From the NCBI RefSeq assembly GCF_009905615.1, contig NZ_JAAAKW010000009.1:124001-188000 (forward strand): 64,000 nucleotides of DNA. The letters are read 5' to 3'. Below the pieces are notes generated by a model that worked only from the letters and a program-made list of their open reading frames with translations, ran no database searches and was not told the DNA's origin. Position numbers and translations under genes: made by a program. The DNA comes from Pseudomonas sp. SLFW (GTDB lineage: Bacteria; Pseudomonadota; Gammaproteobacteria; Pseudomonadales; Pseudomonadaceae). This document shows positions 9,334 to 19,291 of the stretch, piece after piece; within the stretch, counting starts at the first letter, position 1, and each line of letters opens with the position of its first letter.

Positions 9334-9478
9334 TCCTTCCTCAGCTCCGGCTGTGCATTTTACGGCCGCGCAGGAACCTGAAAGGTTTGTGCGCGTCCGA
9401 ATGCAGGTCACGTGAGGCGACGCCGCCCGAAAGTGCCGTCGCCTCAGTCTTTCGTTTCATGCCCACAAGGAGCAATCA

Positions 9479-10342
9479 ATGGATCTGGATTTGAACGGCC
9501 AGGTGGATCATCTGGTCAAGGCTTCCCAAGCCTGGATTCCCATGGTCATGCAGTACGGCAGCCGTGTGCTGCTGGCCGTCGTCGTGTTGCTGGTGGGGTG
9601 GTGGCTGATCAACAGGCTCACCTCCAAGGTCGGCGCGCTGCTGGCGCTGCGTCATGTGGACCTGGCGTTGCAGGGCTTCATCAGCAGCCTGGGCAACATC
9701 ATTCTGAAGGTCCTGCTGATCGTCAGCGTCGCCTCGATGATCGGGGTCGAAACCACCTCGTTCGTGGCCGCTATTGGTGCCGCCGGTCTGGCCATCGGCC
9801 TGGCGCTACAGGGCAGCCTGGCGAACTTCGCGGGCGGGGTGCTGATTCTGCTGTTCCGTCCGTTCCGTATTGGCGACTGGATCGAGGCGCAGGGTGTCGC
9901 GGGTACTGTGGACAGCATTCAAATCTTCCACACCATCATTCGCACCGGCGATAACAAGACGGTGATCCTGCCTAACGGCAACCTGTCCAACGGCATCATC
10001 ACCAACACCAACCGTCAGCCGACCCGCAAGATCACTTTCGACGTGGGCATCGACTACGAAGCCGACCTCAAGCAGGCGCTGGGTGTGTTGATGGAAATGG
10101 CCGACGACCCTCGCGTGTTGCAAGACCCGGCCCCCCAGGCTGTCGTCGCCGCATTGGGTGACAGCTCGATCACGGTGTCGCTGCGGGTCTGGACCAAGAC
10201 CGGCGACTTCGGTGAAGTGTCCAACCGCTTCAACGCCGAAATCCGCGATCGCCTGCGTGCGGCCAACATCGACATCCCGTTCCCGCAGCGGGTGATTCGT
10301 GTGGTGCAAGACCAGCAGCAGGAAGCGACCGTTCAGCGTTGA
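9479..10342 (+). CDS. mscS: Small-conductance mechanosensitive channel (MscS family)
   Basis: A 287-residue inner-membrane channel that opens under membrane tension to release solutes on osmotic downshock. There are three membrane helices (about 25-45, 65-85 and 95-115). The third, pore-lining helix has the Gly/Ala-rich packing pattern AIGLALQGSLANFAGG followed by LFRPFRIGDWIE, the MscS hallmark. The beta domain and the alpha/beta C-terminal cage follow. AAGGAGC lies 6 nt before the ATG. A terminator hairpin follows. Confidence 0.95.
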   Translation: MDLDLNGQVDHLVKASQAWIPMVMQYGSRVLLAVVVLLVGWWLINRLTSKVGALLALRHVDLALQGFISSLGNIILKVLLIVSVASMIGVETTSFVAAIGAAGLAIGLALQGSLANFAGGVLILLFRPFRIGDWIEAQGVAGTVDSIQIFHTIIRTGDNKTVILPNGNLSNGIITNTNRQPTRKITFDVGIDYEADLKQALGVLMEMADDPRVLQDPAPQAVVAALGDSSITVSLRVWTKTGDFGEVSNRFNAEIRDRLRAANIDIPFPQRVIRVVQDQQQEATVQR

Positions 10343-10360
10343 TACCCAGCGCTGAAAGAC

Positions 10361-10395
10361 AAAAGCCCCGACGCGTGAGCGATCGGGGCTTTTTG
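10361..10395 (+). terminator. Rho-independent terminator of mscS
   Basis: AAAAGCCCCGA and TCGGGGCTTTTT pair as a stem around a GC-rich loop, ending in a T-run 18 bp after the stop codon. It is symmetrical and could serve both strands. Confidence 0.85.
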
Positions 10396-10438
10396 GTGTC
10401 TGTCATGCGCGCTGGGCATGGGATTGGGGGGTACAAAC

Positions 10439-10529
10439 CTGTGGGAGCGAGTTCATTCGCGATGCGGCTGTACAGCCGATGCATTTTTGTCATCTGTGCC
10501 CTCTTTCGCGAATGAATTCGCTCCCACAG
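10439..10529. repeat. REPIN-like inverted REP pair, copy 4
   Basis: A 91-bp element. The left arm CTGTGGGAGCGAGTTCATTC carries one substitution; the right arm is GAATGAATTCGCTCCCACAG. It lies between the convergent mscS and ampG genes. Its centre (GCGGCTGTACAGCCGATGCA) closely matches that of copy 3. Confidence 0.9.
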
Positions 10530-10573
10530 GGCCCAAGGTGCTAGCTACAACCGGGGGCATCTTTCGGCGCGGC

Positions 10574-12133
10574 CTATGGCCTTTCGGGCGCTGGCACTTC
10601 GGCAGGCTTGTCTTCTTCCGCCGACTTTTCCTTGCGCAGCTCCTGCGCCCAATGCAGGGCAATCATGAACAGGGTCGGGACGCCCATCACCGCGGTGGCG
10701 AGGAAGAAATTGTGATAGCCCAGCTTCTCGACCATCACCCCGGAATAGCCGCCAATCAAACGCGGCAACAGCAGCATGATCGAGCTGAGCAGGGCGTATT
10801 GGGTGGCCGAGAACTTGAGGTTGGTCAGGCTCGACAGGTACGCCACGAACGCCGAAGTCGCCAGTCCCGAGCTGAAGTTGTCCAGCGAGATCGTGACGAT
10901 CAGCATCTTCAGGTTCGGCCCCATGTCGGCCAGCATCAGGAACAGCAGGTTGGTCGCCGCTGACGTTGCACCGCCGATGAACAGGATTGGCAAGATGCCG
11001 AAGCGCACGATGGCCAGACCGCCAAACGCCGCGCCCACCAGCGTCATTACCAGACCGAAAATCTTGCTGACGCTGGCAATCTGGTCCTTGGTGAAACCCT
11101 GGTCGATGTAGAACACGTTGGCCATGACGCCCATCACCGTGTCGGACATGCGATAGGTGGCGATCAGGCCAAGCAGCAGGAACGCCTGCCAGCGGTAACG
11201 CAGGATGAAGTCGTTGATCGGCGTGAGCACCGGCGCCAGGCCGCGACGGCCCATCGACGACAGGCACGCGACAGTGAGCAAGGTGTAGAGGATGGCGCGC
11301 AGGAACGCGCGGTCTTCCATCAACAGGCTCTTCCACGTGGCGTCCTTGAACAGCACGCTGGCGAAATCGGTGTTGTACAGCTGGGTGAACATCGCCGGGA
11401 CCGACACCAGGAGGATGATCAGCACGAACACTGAGGCCAGTTGATGCGCAAAGCCGTAGCGAGCCGCTGACAGCTGCGTGCGCAGCGGAACGGCGGGTTC
11501 GCGCATGATCAGCGAGGTGATGAGCGCAGGCAGCATCAGCAGGCCAAACAGCACATAGGTGCCGGTCCAGGCCGAATGTTTGTACGCAAAGCCGGTGGAG
11601 CCGAAACCCTCCGCGAAATACAGCGCACCCGCGGTCGCCAGCAGAGCAGCGACGCGATAGCCCGCCATGTAACTGGCGGCCAGCGTGGCTTGCTGGCTTT
11701 CGGAGGCGATTTCGAGACGATAGGCGTCAATGGCGATGTCTTGGGTCGCGGACGAAAACGCCACGAGCACGGCAATCGCGATCAGCCAGGAGAGATGCTG
11801 CTGCGGGTCACAGAAACCCATGCCGATCAGGCCCAGGGTCACCAGCGTCTGAGAGAGCACCAGCCAGGAGCGTCGGCGGCCCAGTTTGCCCAGTAACGGC
11901 AGGCGCCATTGATCGAGCAGCGGCGACCACACCCATTTAAAGGCATACGCCAGGCCAATCAGGCTCGCGTAGCCAATGGTTTCGCGGGCGACACCGGCTT
12001 CACGCAGCCAGACCGAGAGGGTGGAGAACACCAGCATGTAGGGCATGCCCGCTGCGAAGCCGAGCAACAACAGCACGAATGTCGAGGGACTGGCATAGAC
12101 GGCGAGCGCGGCGCGCCAGGTTTTGCGGGGCAT
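10574..12133 (-). CDS. ampG: AmpG muropeptide permease
   Basis: AmpG imports GlcNAc-anhydroMurNAc peptides from the periplasm for peptidoglycan recycling and thereby supplies the signal for AmpR/AmpC beta-lactamase induction. This 519-residue protein has the MFS layout with many hydrophobic helices. The N-terminal segment FVLLLLGFAAGMPYMLVFST and the loop GYASLIGLAYAFKWVWSPLLDQW are typical of the family. The ATG at 12133 matches the usual MPRKTWR start. It is somewhat shorter at the C-terminus than P. aeruginosa AmpG as I recall it, which is common outside that species. Confidence 0.94.
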   Translation of the reverse strand: MPRKTWRAALAVYASPSTFVLLLLGFAAGMPYMLVFSTLSVWLREAGVARETIGYASLIGLAYAFKWVWSPLLDQWRLPLLGKLGRRRSWLVLSQTLVTLGLIGMGFCDPQQHLSWLIAIAVLVAFSSATQDIAIDAYRLEIASESQQATLAASYMAGYRVAALLATAGALYFAEGFGSTGFAYKHSAWTGTYVLFGLLMLPALITSLIMREPAVPLRTQLSAARYGFAHQLASVFVLIILLVSVPAMFTQLYNTDFASVLFKDATWKSLLMEDRAFLRAILYTLLTVACLSSMGRRGLAPVLTPINDFILRYRWQAFLLLGLIATYRMSDTVMGVMANVFYIDQGFTKDQIASVSKIFGLVMTLVGAAFGGLAIVRFGILPILFIGGATSAATNLLFLMLADMGPNLKMLIVTISLDNFSSGLATSAFVAYLSSLTNLKFSATQYALLSSIMLLLPRLIGGYSGVMVEKLGYHNFFLATAVMGVPTLFMIALHWAQELRKEKSAEEDKPAEVPAPERP

Positions 12134-12175
12134 GGGCTGGAATCTGCCTCAGTTTACGTAAACAAAGCGCGCACT

Positions 12176-12544
12176 CTAACCGTTGTGCTCTGTCGGACGC
12201 CAGCCATGACGCTCCATATCCACACGATTGTTACGGATGGTCACGCCTTCCGCCCGCAAACGCGCCCGCTGCTCTTCGCCGGACACCGTTCCCGCCATCA
12301 AACTGAGCTTTCCGCCTGCGCCGACAACGCGATGCCAGGGCAGGGTGCTGCCGTCTGGTAGCTGGCTCAAGGTTCGCCCCACGAAACGTGCCGCTCGTCC
12401 TAAACCCGCCAGATCGCCCAATTGGCCGTAACTCACGACCTTGCCTTCCGGTACTTGATGCAAGGTGAGGTAGAGCGCCGTCCGCCGGGCCTCTAAAGAA
12501 GTCATGCCGGTGGGGTCTGCCGAGAGGGAGGTGTGTTCGTTCAC
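12176..12544 (-). CDS. MGMT-family (alkyltransferase-like) DNA-binding protein
   Basis: A 122-residue homologue of the C-terminal DNA-binding domain of O6-alkylguanine-DNA alkyltransferase, like E. coli YbaZ. It has VPEGKVVSYGQLGDLAGLGRAARFVG and LPWHRVVGAGGKLSL. The position that is PCHR with the acceptor cysteine in true methyltransferases is PWHR here, so no alkyl transfer is expected; such proteins flag alkylated bases for nucleotide excision repair. The GTG start at 12544 is preferred because AGGAACG lies about 6 nt upstream; an internal ATG at 12505 lacks a ribosome site. It is divergent from the DUF481 gene. Confidence 0.88.
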   Translation of the reverse strand: MNEHTSLSADPTGMTSLEARRTALYLTLHQVPEGKVVSYGQLGDLAGLGRAARFVGRTLSQLPDGSTLPWHRVVGAGGKLSLMAGTVSGEEQRARLRAEGVTIRNNRVDMERHGWRPTEHNG

Positions 12545-12704
12545 GTATTCGTTCCTGTTTAAAGGACCAGTGGGAATTTTCGTAAAGGAACTCAGGAAAT
12601 TTCCTACGGTCAGTGATACCTGTGCCGGCGGTCCACGGATTGCCTCGATGTTGTCCCGAGGGATAATGCCCGATTTCCCGCCAACCAGAGCCCAGTCGTT
12701 GCTT

Positions 12705-13712
12705 ATGTTGTCCAGAACCCTGTTGTGCCTAGCCATTACCAGCGCTTCCACCCCTTTGCTCGCCGATACCGTCTGGTTGAAGAACGGTGACAAGCTGACC
12801 GGGACCATCAAGGTCTTCGACGGCGGGAAGCTGCTGCTCAATACCAAATATGCAGGCGATATTCCGCTGGACTGGAAAGAAGTCAAGACGCTGGAAAGCG
12901 ATCAGCATCTGCTGGTGAAGCAGGACGCGTATACCGGCGAGATTTCGAAGTCGCTGCATGCCGCCGACGATGGCAAGGTCACGTTGGCCAACGGCGATGC
13001 GCCGAAGACCGTGGACCTCGCGAGCATCCAGCAGATCATGAAGCCCAAGCCGGTGGTGACGGATCTGGTGTGGAAGGGCAACATTGATGCGGCCCTCGAC
13101 TTCCAGCGCGCGGACAAGGACACCGACGACTACAACATCGACTTCAAGACCACCGCGAGTCATGGCCGCTGGCGTCATAACGCCAAAGGCGAGTACAACC
13201 GCGAAACCCAGGACGAACTCACCACGACCAACAACTGGAGCGCCGAGTACTCCCTCGACCGCTTTATTACGGACAAGTGGTTCTGGGACGGTCGTGTGAC
13301 TTACAAACACGACGGCATCGAGGATTTGCGCAGTCAGCGCACAGTGGGTACGGGTCCGGGTTACCAGTTCTGGGATGACGAACTGGGTGCGTTCAAGGTC
13401 GGCACGCTGCTTAACCGCACGGATTACGAATATTCAAACGGCGAGAAAGACAATTTCTACTCGATCTCCGGCACGTGGGACTACAACCGCTACCTGATCG
13501 GCAAGAAAGTCGAGTTCTTCACCAACGGCGAAGTCGGCAAACCCATCAGCGGTGTTGCGGACTACAGCCTCGATACCGAAGTGGGCCTGCGCTACAAGGT
13601 CACCGAGTGGGCGTCGCTCAACGTCAAGGCCGAGAAGAACATCATCAGCGGCTCCGACGATGGCGACCTGGACAAGACCCGGTATACCGCCGGTTTCGGT
13701 GTGGCCTGGTAA
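12705..13712 (+). CDS. DUF481 family outer-membrane protein
   Basis: A 335-residue exported protein. An N-terminal signal peptide (LLCLAITSASTPLLA) is followed by an SH3-like stretch (VWLKNGDKLTGTIKVFDGG) and then a C-terminal half of alternating aromatic/polar strands ending in FGVAW, as expected for a small beta-barrel. The terminal aromatic residue is the usual signal for outer-membrane assembly. The function of DUF481 proteins is unknown; some are induced by salt or alkaline stress. The ATG at 12705 is set by the signal peptide, since the frame is open 67 codons further upstream with no signal-like sequence; the ribosome site is weak. Confidence 0.88.
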   Translation: MLSRTLLCLAITSASTPLLADTVWLKNGDKLTGTIKVFDGGKLLLNTKYAGDIPLDWKEVKTLESDQHLLVKQDAYTGEISKSLHAADDGKVTLANGDAPKTVDLASIQQIMKPKPVVTDLVWKGNIDAALDFQRADKDTDDYNIDFKTTASHGRWRHNAKGEYNRETQDELTTTNNWSAEYSLDRFITDKWFWDGRVTYKHDGIEDLRSQRTVGTGPGYQFWDDELGAFKVGTLLNRTDYEYSNGEKDNFYSISGTWDYNRYLIGKKVEFFTNGEVGKPISGVADYSLDTEVGLRYKVTEWASLNVKAEKNIISGSDDGDLDKTRYTAGFGVAW

Positions 13713-13759
13713 CGGTTTCTATATATACCTGACAGGCTCCGTGTATCGGGGTGCGAACC

Positions 13760-13850
13760 CTGTAGGAGCGAATTCATTCGCGAAAGAGTGTGCAGGCGAT
13801 GCAAATGTGTCGGCTGGGCCGCCGTCTCGCGAATGAATTCGCTCCTACAG
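13760..13850. repeat. REPIN-like inverted REP pair, copy 5
   Basis: A 91-bp element, left arm CTGTAGGAGCGAATTCATTC, right arm GAATGAATTCGCTCCTACAG. The arms carry compensating G-to-A / C-to-T changes relative to copy 1, keeping the hairpin intact. Confidence 0.9.
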
Positions 13851-13926
13851 GTGCTGAGCGCTCCTGAAAAAAATTACGCAAAACCCCCGCAAAATCGTCA
13901 CGTCTCCTCAATCTGGCACCCTTCAG

Positions 13927-13941
13927 CGATAACGATTATCG
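13927..13941. promoter_or_regulatory. Putative Fur box upstream of the hugZ-like gene
   Basis: CGATAA-CGA-TTATCG is a perfect 6-3-6 inverted repeat resembling the core of the Fur operator (GATAATGATAATCATTATC). It is 62 bp before the haem-protein start, so the gene is likely repressed by Fur when iron is sufficient. This is inferred from the motif. Confidence 0.7.
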
Positions 13942-14002
13942 TGTGGCTCATTCGCTGCGCATCCTTGCGCGCCCTCTGTGTTTTGATTTCAGGAGCCCCA
14001 CC

Positions 14003-14734
14003 ATGAGCACCAAAGCCAACCGGCAAGCCCGAGCATTGTTGCTGAAGGAATATCGCGGCGTGCTCTCGACACATTCCAAGTCGATGCCCGGTTACCCGTT
14101 TGGCTCCGTGGTGCCGTACTGCCTGGACGACCAGGGTCGCCCGCTGATCCTGATCAGTCGCATCGCTCAGCACACCCACAACCTGCAACTCGATCCCAAG
14201 TGCTCGATGATCGTGGGCGAGCGCGAAGCCGAAGACGTGCAGTCCGTGGGCCGCGTGACAGTCATGGCCGAAGCGCAGAAACTCACCGACGAAGCCGCCA
14301 TCGACGCCGCCGCCCAGCGCTATTACCGCTATTTTCCCGAGTCGGAAAGCTACCACCGCGCCCACGATTTCGATTTCTGGGTGCTGAACCCTGTGCGCTA
14401 TCGCTACATCGGCGGCTTTGGCGCGATTCACTGGCTGGACGACGTGGCGCTGGCCAACCCGTTCGCAGGTGCGGCAGAAACCGGCATGGTCGAGCACATG
14501 AACGACGACCACACCAAGGCCATCGCCCATTACGTCGAACTGGCCGGGTTGCCCCAAACCGAACCGGCAGTTCTGGTGGGCATCGACAGCGAGGGCATGC
14601 ACCTGCGCATCGGGCAGAGCCTGTACTGGTTGCCGTTCGCTGAACCTTGTAATACGCCGACACAAGTCCGCCAAGCCTTGGTTCAGTTGGCTCACGCTGA
14701 AAAATGGCCGACCGTTGAAGCCGTAGAAGCTTGA
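14003..14734 (+). CDS. HugZ-family haem-utilisation protein (PNPOx-like fold)
   Basis: A 243-residue protein of the pyridoxamine-phosphate-oxidase-like split-barrel family with a C-terminal DUF2470 domain. The N-terminal barrel includes GYPFGSVVPYCLDDQGRPLI and LISRIAQHTHNL; the DUF2470 segment has MVEHMNDDHTKAIAHYVEL, whose histidines bind haem in HugZ-type haem-degrading enzymes. HugZ proteins release iron from haem in iron-limited cells, which fits the Fur-like palindrome upstream. No flavin-binding role is evident. AGGAG lies 7 nt before the ATG at 14003. The substrate assignment is by family only. Confidence 0.83.
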   Translation: MSTKANRQARALLLKEYRGVLSTHSKSMPGYPFGSVVPYCLDDQGRPLILISRIAQHTHNLQLDPKCSMIVGEREAEDVQSVGRVTVMAEAQKLTDEAAIDAAAQRYYRYFPESESYHRAHDFDFWVLNPVRYRYIGGFGAIHWLDDVALANPFAGAAETGMVEHMNDDHTKAIAHYVELAGLPQTEPAVLVGIDSEGMHLRIGQSLYWLPFAEPCNTPTQVRQALVQLAHAEKWPTVEAVEA

Positions 14735-14799
14735 ATTAACGACTTTGCGACTTCACCTAGTGTCTACTGGAAGCCTACTTCCGTTGAGGAAACTATTTG

Positions 14800-15297
14800 A
14801 TGCGCGCTTTTCTACTGCTTTTATTGCTTTTTCCGGTGCTTGAGCTGTTCGTGCTGGTGAAAGTCGGGATGTCGATCGGCTTTTTGCCGACCTTCCTGCT
14901 GGTCGTTGCCGGGTCCATGCTCGGGATTTTCGTGGTACGGGTCGCGGGCTTCGCGACGGCCATGAGGGCTCGTGAAAGTCTGGCGCGGGGCGAATTGCCC
15001 GCGCAGCAGATGATGGACGGTCTGATGATGACGGTCGGCGGCGGCCTGCTGGTTCTGCCCGGTTTTATCAGTGACGTGCTGGGGCTGATCTGCCTGATGC
15101 CGTTTACCCGTCGGCTGCTGGTGAGCAAGGTGCGCCAGCGTGCCGAAGCGTCGGCCAGCCGTCAGCGTGCGTTCGCCGACGATTTGCGTTCAGCGGGTTC
15201 GACGCACCCGGGTGCTGGCCGTCCGGGCGCCCGACAACCTGAGGTGATCGAAGGAGAGGTCATCGAGGGCGAGTACGAGCCTGTCGACAAAAAGTGA
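14800..15297 (+). CDS. fxsA: FxsA family membrane protein
   Basis: A 165-residue inner-membrane protein. There are three to four hydrophobic segments in the first 110 residues, including FLLLLLLFPVLELFVLVKVG and a VGGGLLVLPGFISDVLGL loop-helix typical of FxsA, followed by a basic then acidic cytoplasmic tail (VIEGEVIEGEYEPVDKK). FxsA is linked to phage F exclusion in E. coli; its cellular role is unknown. The start ATG at 14800 follows TGAGGA by 9 nt; an in-frame TTG lies one codon earlier. It sits just upstream of groESL, the order I recall in P. aeruginosa. Confidence 0.9.
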   Translation: MRAFLLLLLLFPVLELFVLVKVGMSIGFLPTFLLVVAGSMLGIFVVRVAGFATAMRARESLARGELPAQQMMDGLMMTVGGGLLVLPGFISDVLGLICLMPFTRRLLVSKVRQRAEASASRQRAFADDLRSAGSTHPGAGRPGARQPEVIEGEVIEGEYEPVDKK

Positions 15298-15313
15298 TTT
15301 CGTCCTCCATCGC

Positions 15314-15344
15314 CACGGCACCTTCGGGTGCCGTGTGCGTTTTC
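15314..15344 (+). terminator. Rho-independent terminator of fxsA
   Basis: CACGGCACC and GGTGCCGTG form a perfect 9-bp stem closed by a TTCG tetraloop, with TGCGTTTTCG following. It separates fxsA from the groESL promoter. Confidence 0.75.
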
Positions 15345-15381
15345 GTGACCGCGTTCCGCTTAAAAAATTTCTCGGGTGAGC

Positions 15382-15410
15382 CTTGTAATCAGCTTGCTCG
15401 CCCTTATGTA
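15382..15410 (+). promoter_or_regulatory. Sigma-32-like promoter of groES-groEL
   Basis: CTTGTAA at 15382-15388, a 12-bp spacer and CCCTTATGTA at 15401-15410 resemble the heat-shock consensus (CTTGAAA, CCCCATNT). About 140 bp of leader precede groES. The spacer is slightly short, so this is a candidate. Confidence 0.55.
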
Positions 15411-15550
15411 TGGGTCACCGCAAGGTTTCTGGCGCATTTCGTCAGACCGTATTCTGCGGTTCGCCTGCGAACCGCAACCGGCAAGCCCGGATGCTTTAAC
15501 CACCCGGTGCCAACATCGGGCGTTCAAAAACCATAATTAGGAGATCGACA

Positions 15551-15844
15551 ATGAAGCTTCGTCCTCTGCATGACCGCGTCGTAATCCGTCGCAGCGAAGA
15601 AGAAACCAAGACTGCTGGCGGTATCGTTCTGCCGGGTTCGGCTGCCGAGAAACCAAACCGTGGCGAAATCATCGCCGTTGGTACCGGCCGCGTCCTGGAC
15701 AATGGTGAAGTACGTGCGCTGGCCGTGAAAGTGGGTGACAAAGTGGTGTTCGGCCCTTACTCCGGCAGCAACACTGTGAAAGTAGACGGCGAAGACCTGC
15801 TGGTGATGAGCGAGAACGAAATTCTCGCGGTCGTCGAAGGCTGA
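15551..15844 (+). CDS. groES: Co-chaperonin GroES
   Basis: A 97-residue GroES. Seven copies form the lid of the GroEL folding chamber. Conserved MKLRPLHDRVVIRR, the mobile-loop region EETKTAGGIVLPGSAAEKP and the C-terminal VMSENEILAVVE are all present. AGGAGA lies 6 nt upstream of the ATG. It is first in the groES-groEL operon behind the candidate heat-shock promoter. Confidence 0.99.
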   Translation: MKLRPLHDRVVIRRSEEETKTAGGIVLPGSAAEKPNRGEIIAVGTGRVLDNGEVRALAVKVGDKVVFGPYSGSNTVKVDGEDLLVMSENEILAVVEG

Positions 15845-15895
15845 GTTGATACCCCGCATTTCCCGTTACTACAAAGTATTTAAGGAATAACGATC

Positions 15896-17539
<1,644 letters not shown>

Positions 17540-17560
17540 GCCAGCCTTACCCGGATGCAC

Positions 17561-17586
17561 AAAACCCCGCTTCGGCGGGGTTTTTT
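17561..17586 (+). terminator. Rho-independent terminator of groESL
   Basis: AAAACCCCGC TTCG GCGGGGTTTTTT: a perfect stem with a TTCG loop and six T residues, 21 bp after the groEL stop. It also faces the convergent PAP2 gene and can act on both strands. Confidence 0.9.
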
Positions 17587-17632
17587 ATGAGCGGGTTTCG
17601 GGGATTGGGAGTTGGCTCAGCCAACCCGACAT

Positions 17633-18376
17633 CTACCCAGAAACCGTCGCCCCTTCGACCACTTTCTCTTTCTTGCCCATCGGTCTGTACAACACCGCGT
17701 AATAGGCCCCCAGGCAAATCAACCAGCAGAACACTGCCGTCCAGATATTATGGGAAAAGAAGTGGGCGCCCTGCAGCATCCGCCCCACTGAGAACACCGT
17801 TCCCAATCCAAAGGCGAAAATCAAACCCGCCTTGGCCAGACGCGGCTTGCGATCACGGAAAACGAAGAACAGCGCGAACAGCGTGAAGCCTGTCGCAGCG
17901 TGACCACCGGGCCAGCAACGGCCTGGTTTATCGGTAGGAGGGCGAGGGCTGAGCAGCTCGCTGTAAGTTTCCTGACCACCGAACTCCGTCAGGCTCCATG
18001 GGCATTGCACTGAGGTCACCACCTTGACGGGGGTGACGAAGCTGGTCGACAACGCCATCGACAGCACCATGCAGCCCAGCTCCCGTTTCCAGGGCTTCAG
18101 CCGTCCCACGAAGAACGACGCGATAAACCCCACGAACGACAGCACCCCCAGCGCGATCACCACCTGCTTGGCGCGGTCATGCAGGACGTTTTCCAGAAAA
18201 TAGCTGTGCTTGCCAATGAACCCGCCCGTGGCCGGGTCGTACGCCAGCTTGGCAATGTCCATGTCCAGGGATGTCAGCTCCAGCAACAGCAAGGCAATGG
18301 CGGTCACCGCTGGAATGCCGAGATAAACCCACAGGTTGATCGGGCGCGAGGCGGGCCGTTCGAAGACTTCAGACAT
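17633..18376 (-). CDS. PAP2-family membrane phosphatase
   Basis: A 247-residue inner-membrane protein with about six hydrophobic helices. PAP2 acid-phosphatase motifs are visible: CWPGGHAATGF (the PSGH-like motif 2) and SVGRMLQGAHFFSHNIWTA (motif 3, with Arg and His but Asn in place of the usual Asp). Relatives dephosphorylate phosphatidic acid, undecaprenyl pyrophosphate or lipid A. It is divergent from colR, and an ACGTTTTTTTCAC box like that upstream of the methyltransferase gene lies 94 bp before its start. That suggests control by ColR and an envelope-modifying role. The substrate is not assignable. Confidence 0.85.
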   Translation of the reverse strand: MSEVFERPASRPINLWVYLGIPAVTAIALLLLELTSLDMDIAKLAYDPATGGFIGKHSYFLENVLHDRAKQVVIALGVLSFVGFIASFFVGRLKPWKRELGCMVLSMALSTSFVTPVKVVTSVQCPWSLTEFGGQETYSELLSPRPPTDKPGRCWPGGHAATGFTLFALFFVFRDRKPRLAKAGLIFAFGLGTVFSVGRMLQGAHFFSHNIWTAVFCWLICLGAYYAVLYRPMGKKEKVVEGATVSG

Positions 18377-18470
18377 GGTGAATCCCGTGTGATGGCAAGG
18401 AAAAAGCGAGGGTGGACCGAGAGCGTTCGGCAGTCTGTGCGCGGGTCTGTCGCGGGGCTGTGAATCAGGA

Positions 18471-18486
18471 GTGAAAAAAACGTTAT
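18471..18486 (-). promoter_or_regulatory. Putative ColR-binding box upstream of the PAP2 gene
   Basis: On the minus strand the sequence is ATAACGTTTTTTTCAC. It fits the ColR consensus I recall from P. putida ([TC][TC]NA[CG]NN[TC]TTTTT[CG]AC) at 15 of 16 positions. It shares an identical 13-mer with the box at 20685-20700. Confidence 0.65.
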
Positions 18487-18607
18487 GTGCAGTGGCGCTG
18501 GCCCTTGAGCGAACTTGGCCTTAAGCTGCCGCCAACTCTGACCCATTACTCAAGTATTTCGATACCCTCCGGGTCATGCCGACAACCGCATATGGAGACA
18601 TGCACCC

Positions 18608-19291
18608 ATGAGAATTCTGCTGGTTGAAGACAACCGCGACATCCTCGCCAACCTGGCGGACTATCTGGGCCTGAAGGGCTACACCGTCGACTGCGCGCAA
18701 GACGGGTTGTCCGGGCTGCACCTCGCTGCAACCGAACACTACGACCTGATTGTTCTGGACATCATGCTGCCGGGCATCGACGGCTATACCCTGTGCAAAC
18801 GCCTGCGCGAAGACGCCCGCCGCGACACGCCGGTGATCATGCTCACGGCCCGCGATCAGCTCGATGACCGTCTTCAGGGCTTCCGCTCCGGCGCCGACGA
18901 TTACCTGCTCAAGCCGTTCGCATTGTCGGAGCTGGCCGCGCGCATTGAAGCCGTGCTGCGTCGAGCCCAAGGCGGTGGTCGCCGCACCTTGCAGGTCGCT
19001 GACCTGATCTACGACCTCGACACCCTCGAAGTGACCCGCGAAGGCCGGATGCTCAAACTCAACCCGGTCGGGCTGAAGCTGTTGGCCGTGCTGATGCAAA
19101 AAAGCCCTCACGTGCTGCGCCGCGAAGTTCTTGAAGAAGCGTTGTGGGGCGATGATTGCCCGGACAGCGACAGCCTGCGCAGCCACGTTCACCAATTGCG
19201 CCAGGTGATCGACAAACCGTTCGACAAGCCGCTGCTGCAAACGGTGCATGGCGTCGGTTATCGCCTGGCCGAGGGCCGCGATGGAGTTTAA
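18608..19291 (+). CDS. colR: ColR response regulator (OmpR family)
   Basis: A 227-residue two-component regulator. The receiver domain (1-115) has Asp51 as phospho-acceptor within LIVLDIMLPGIDGY, plus Thr and Lys in MLTARD and LLKPF. The winged-helix DNA-binding domain (125-225) ends HGVGYRLAEG. ColRS controls outer-membrane integrity, root colonisation and tolerance to zinc and phenol in P. fluorescens and P. putida (known for the family). It overlaps colS by 11 bp, implying translational coupling. The start MRILLVEDNRDI is standard. Confidence 0.95.
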   Translation: MRILLVEDNRDILANLADYLGLKGYTVDCAQDGLSGLHLAATEHYDLIVLDIMLPGIDGYTLCKRLREDARRDTPVIMLTARDQLDDRLQGFRSGADDYLLKPFALSELAARIEAVLRRAQGGGRRTLQVADLIYDLDTLEVTREGRMLKLNPVGLKLLAVLMQKSPHVLRREVLEEALWGDDCPDSDSLRSHVHQLRQVIDKPFDKPLLQTVHGVGYRLAEGRDGV

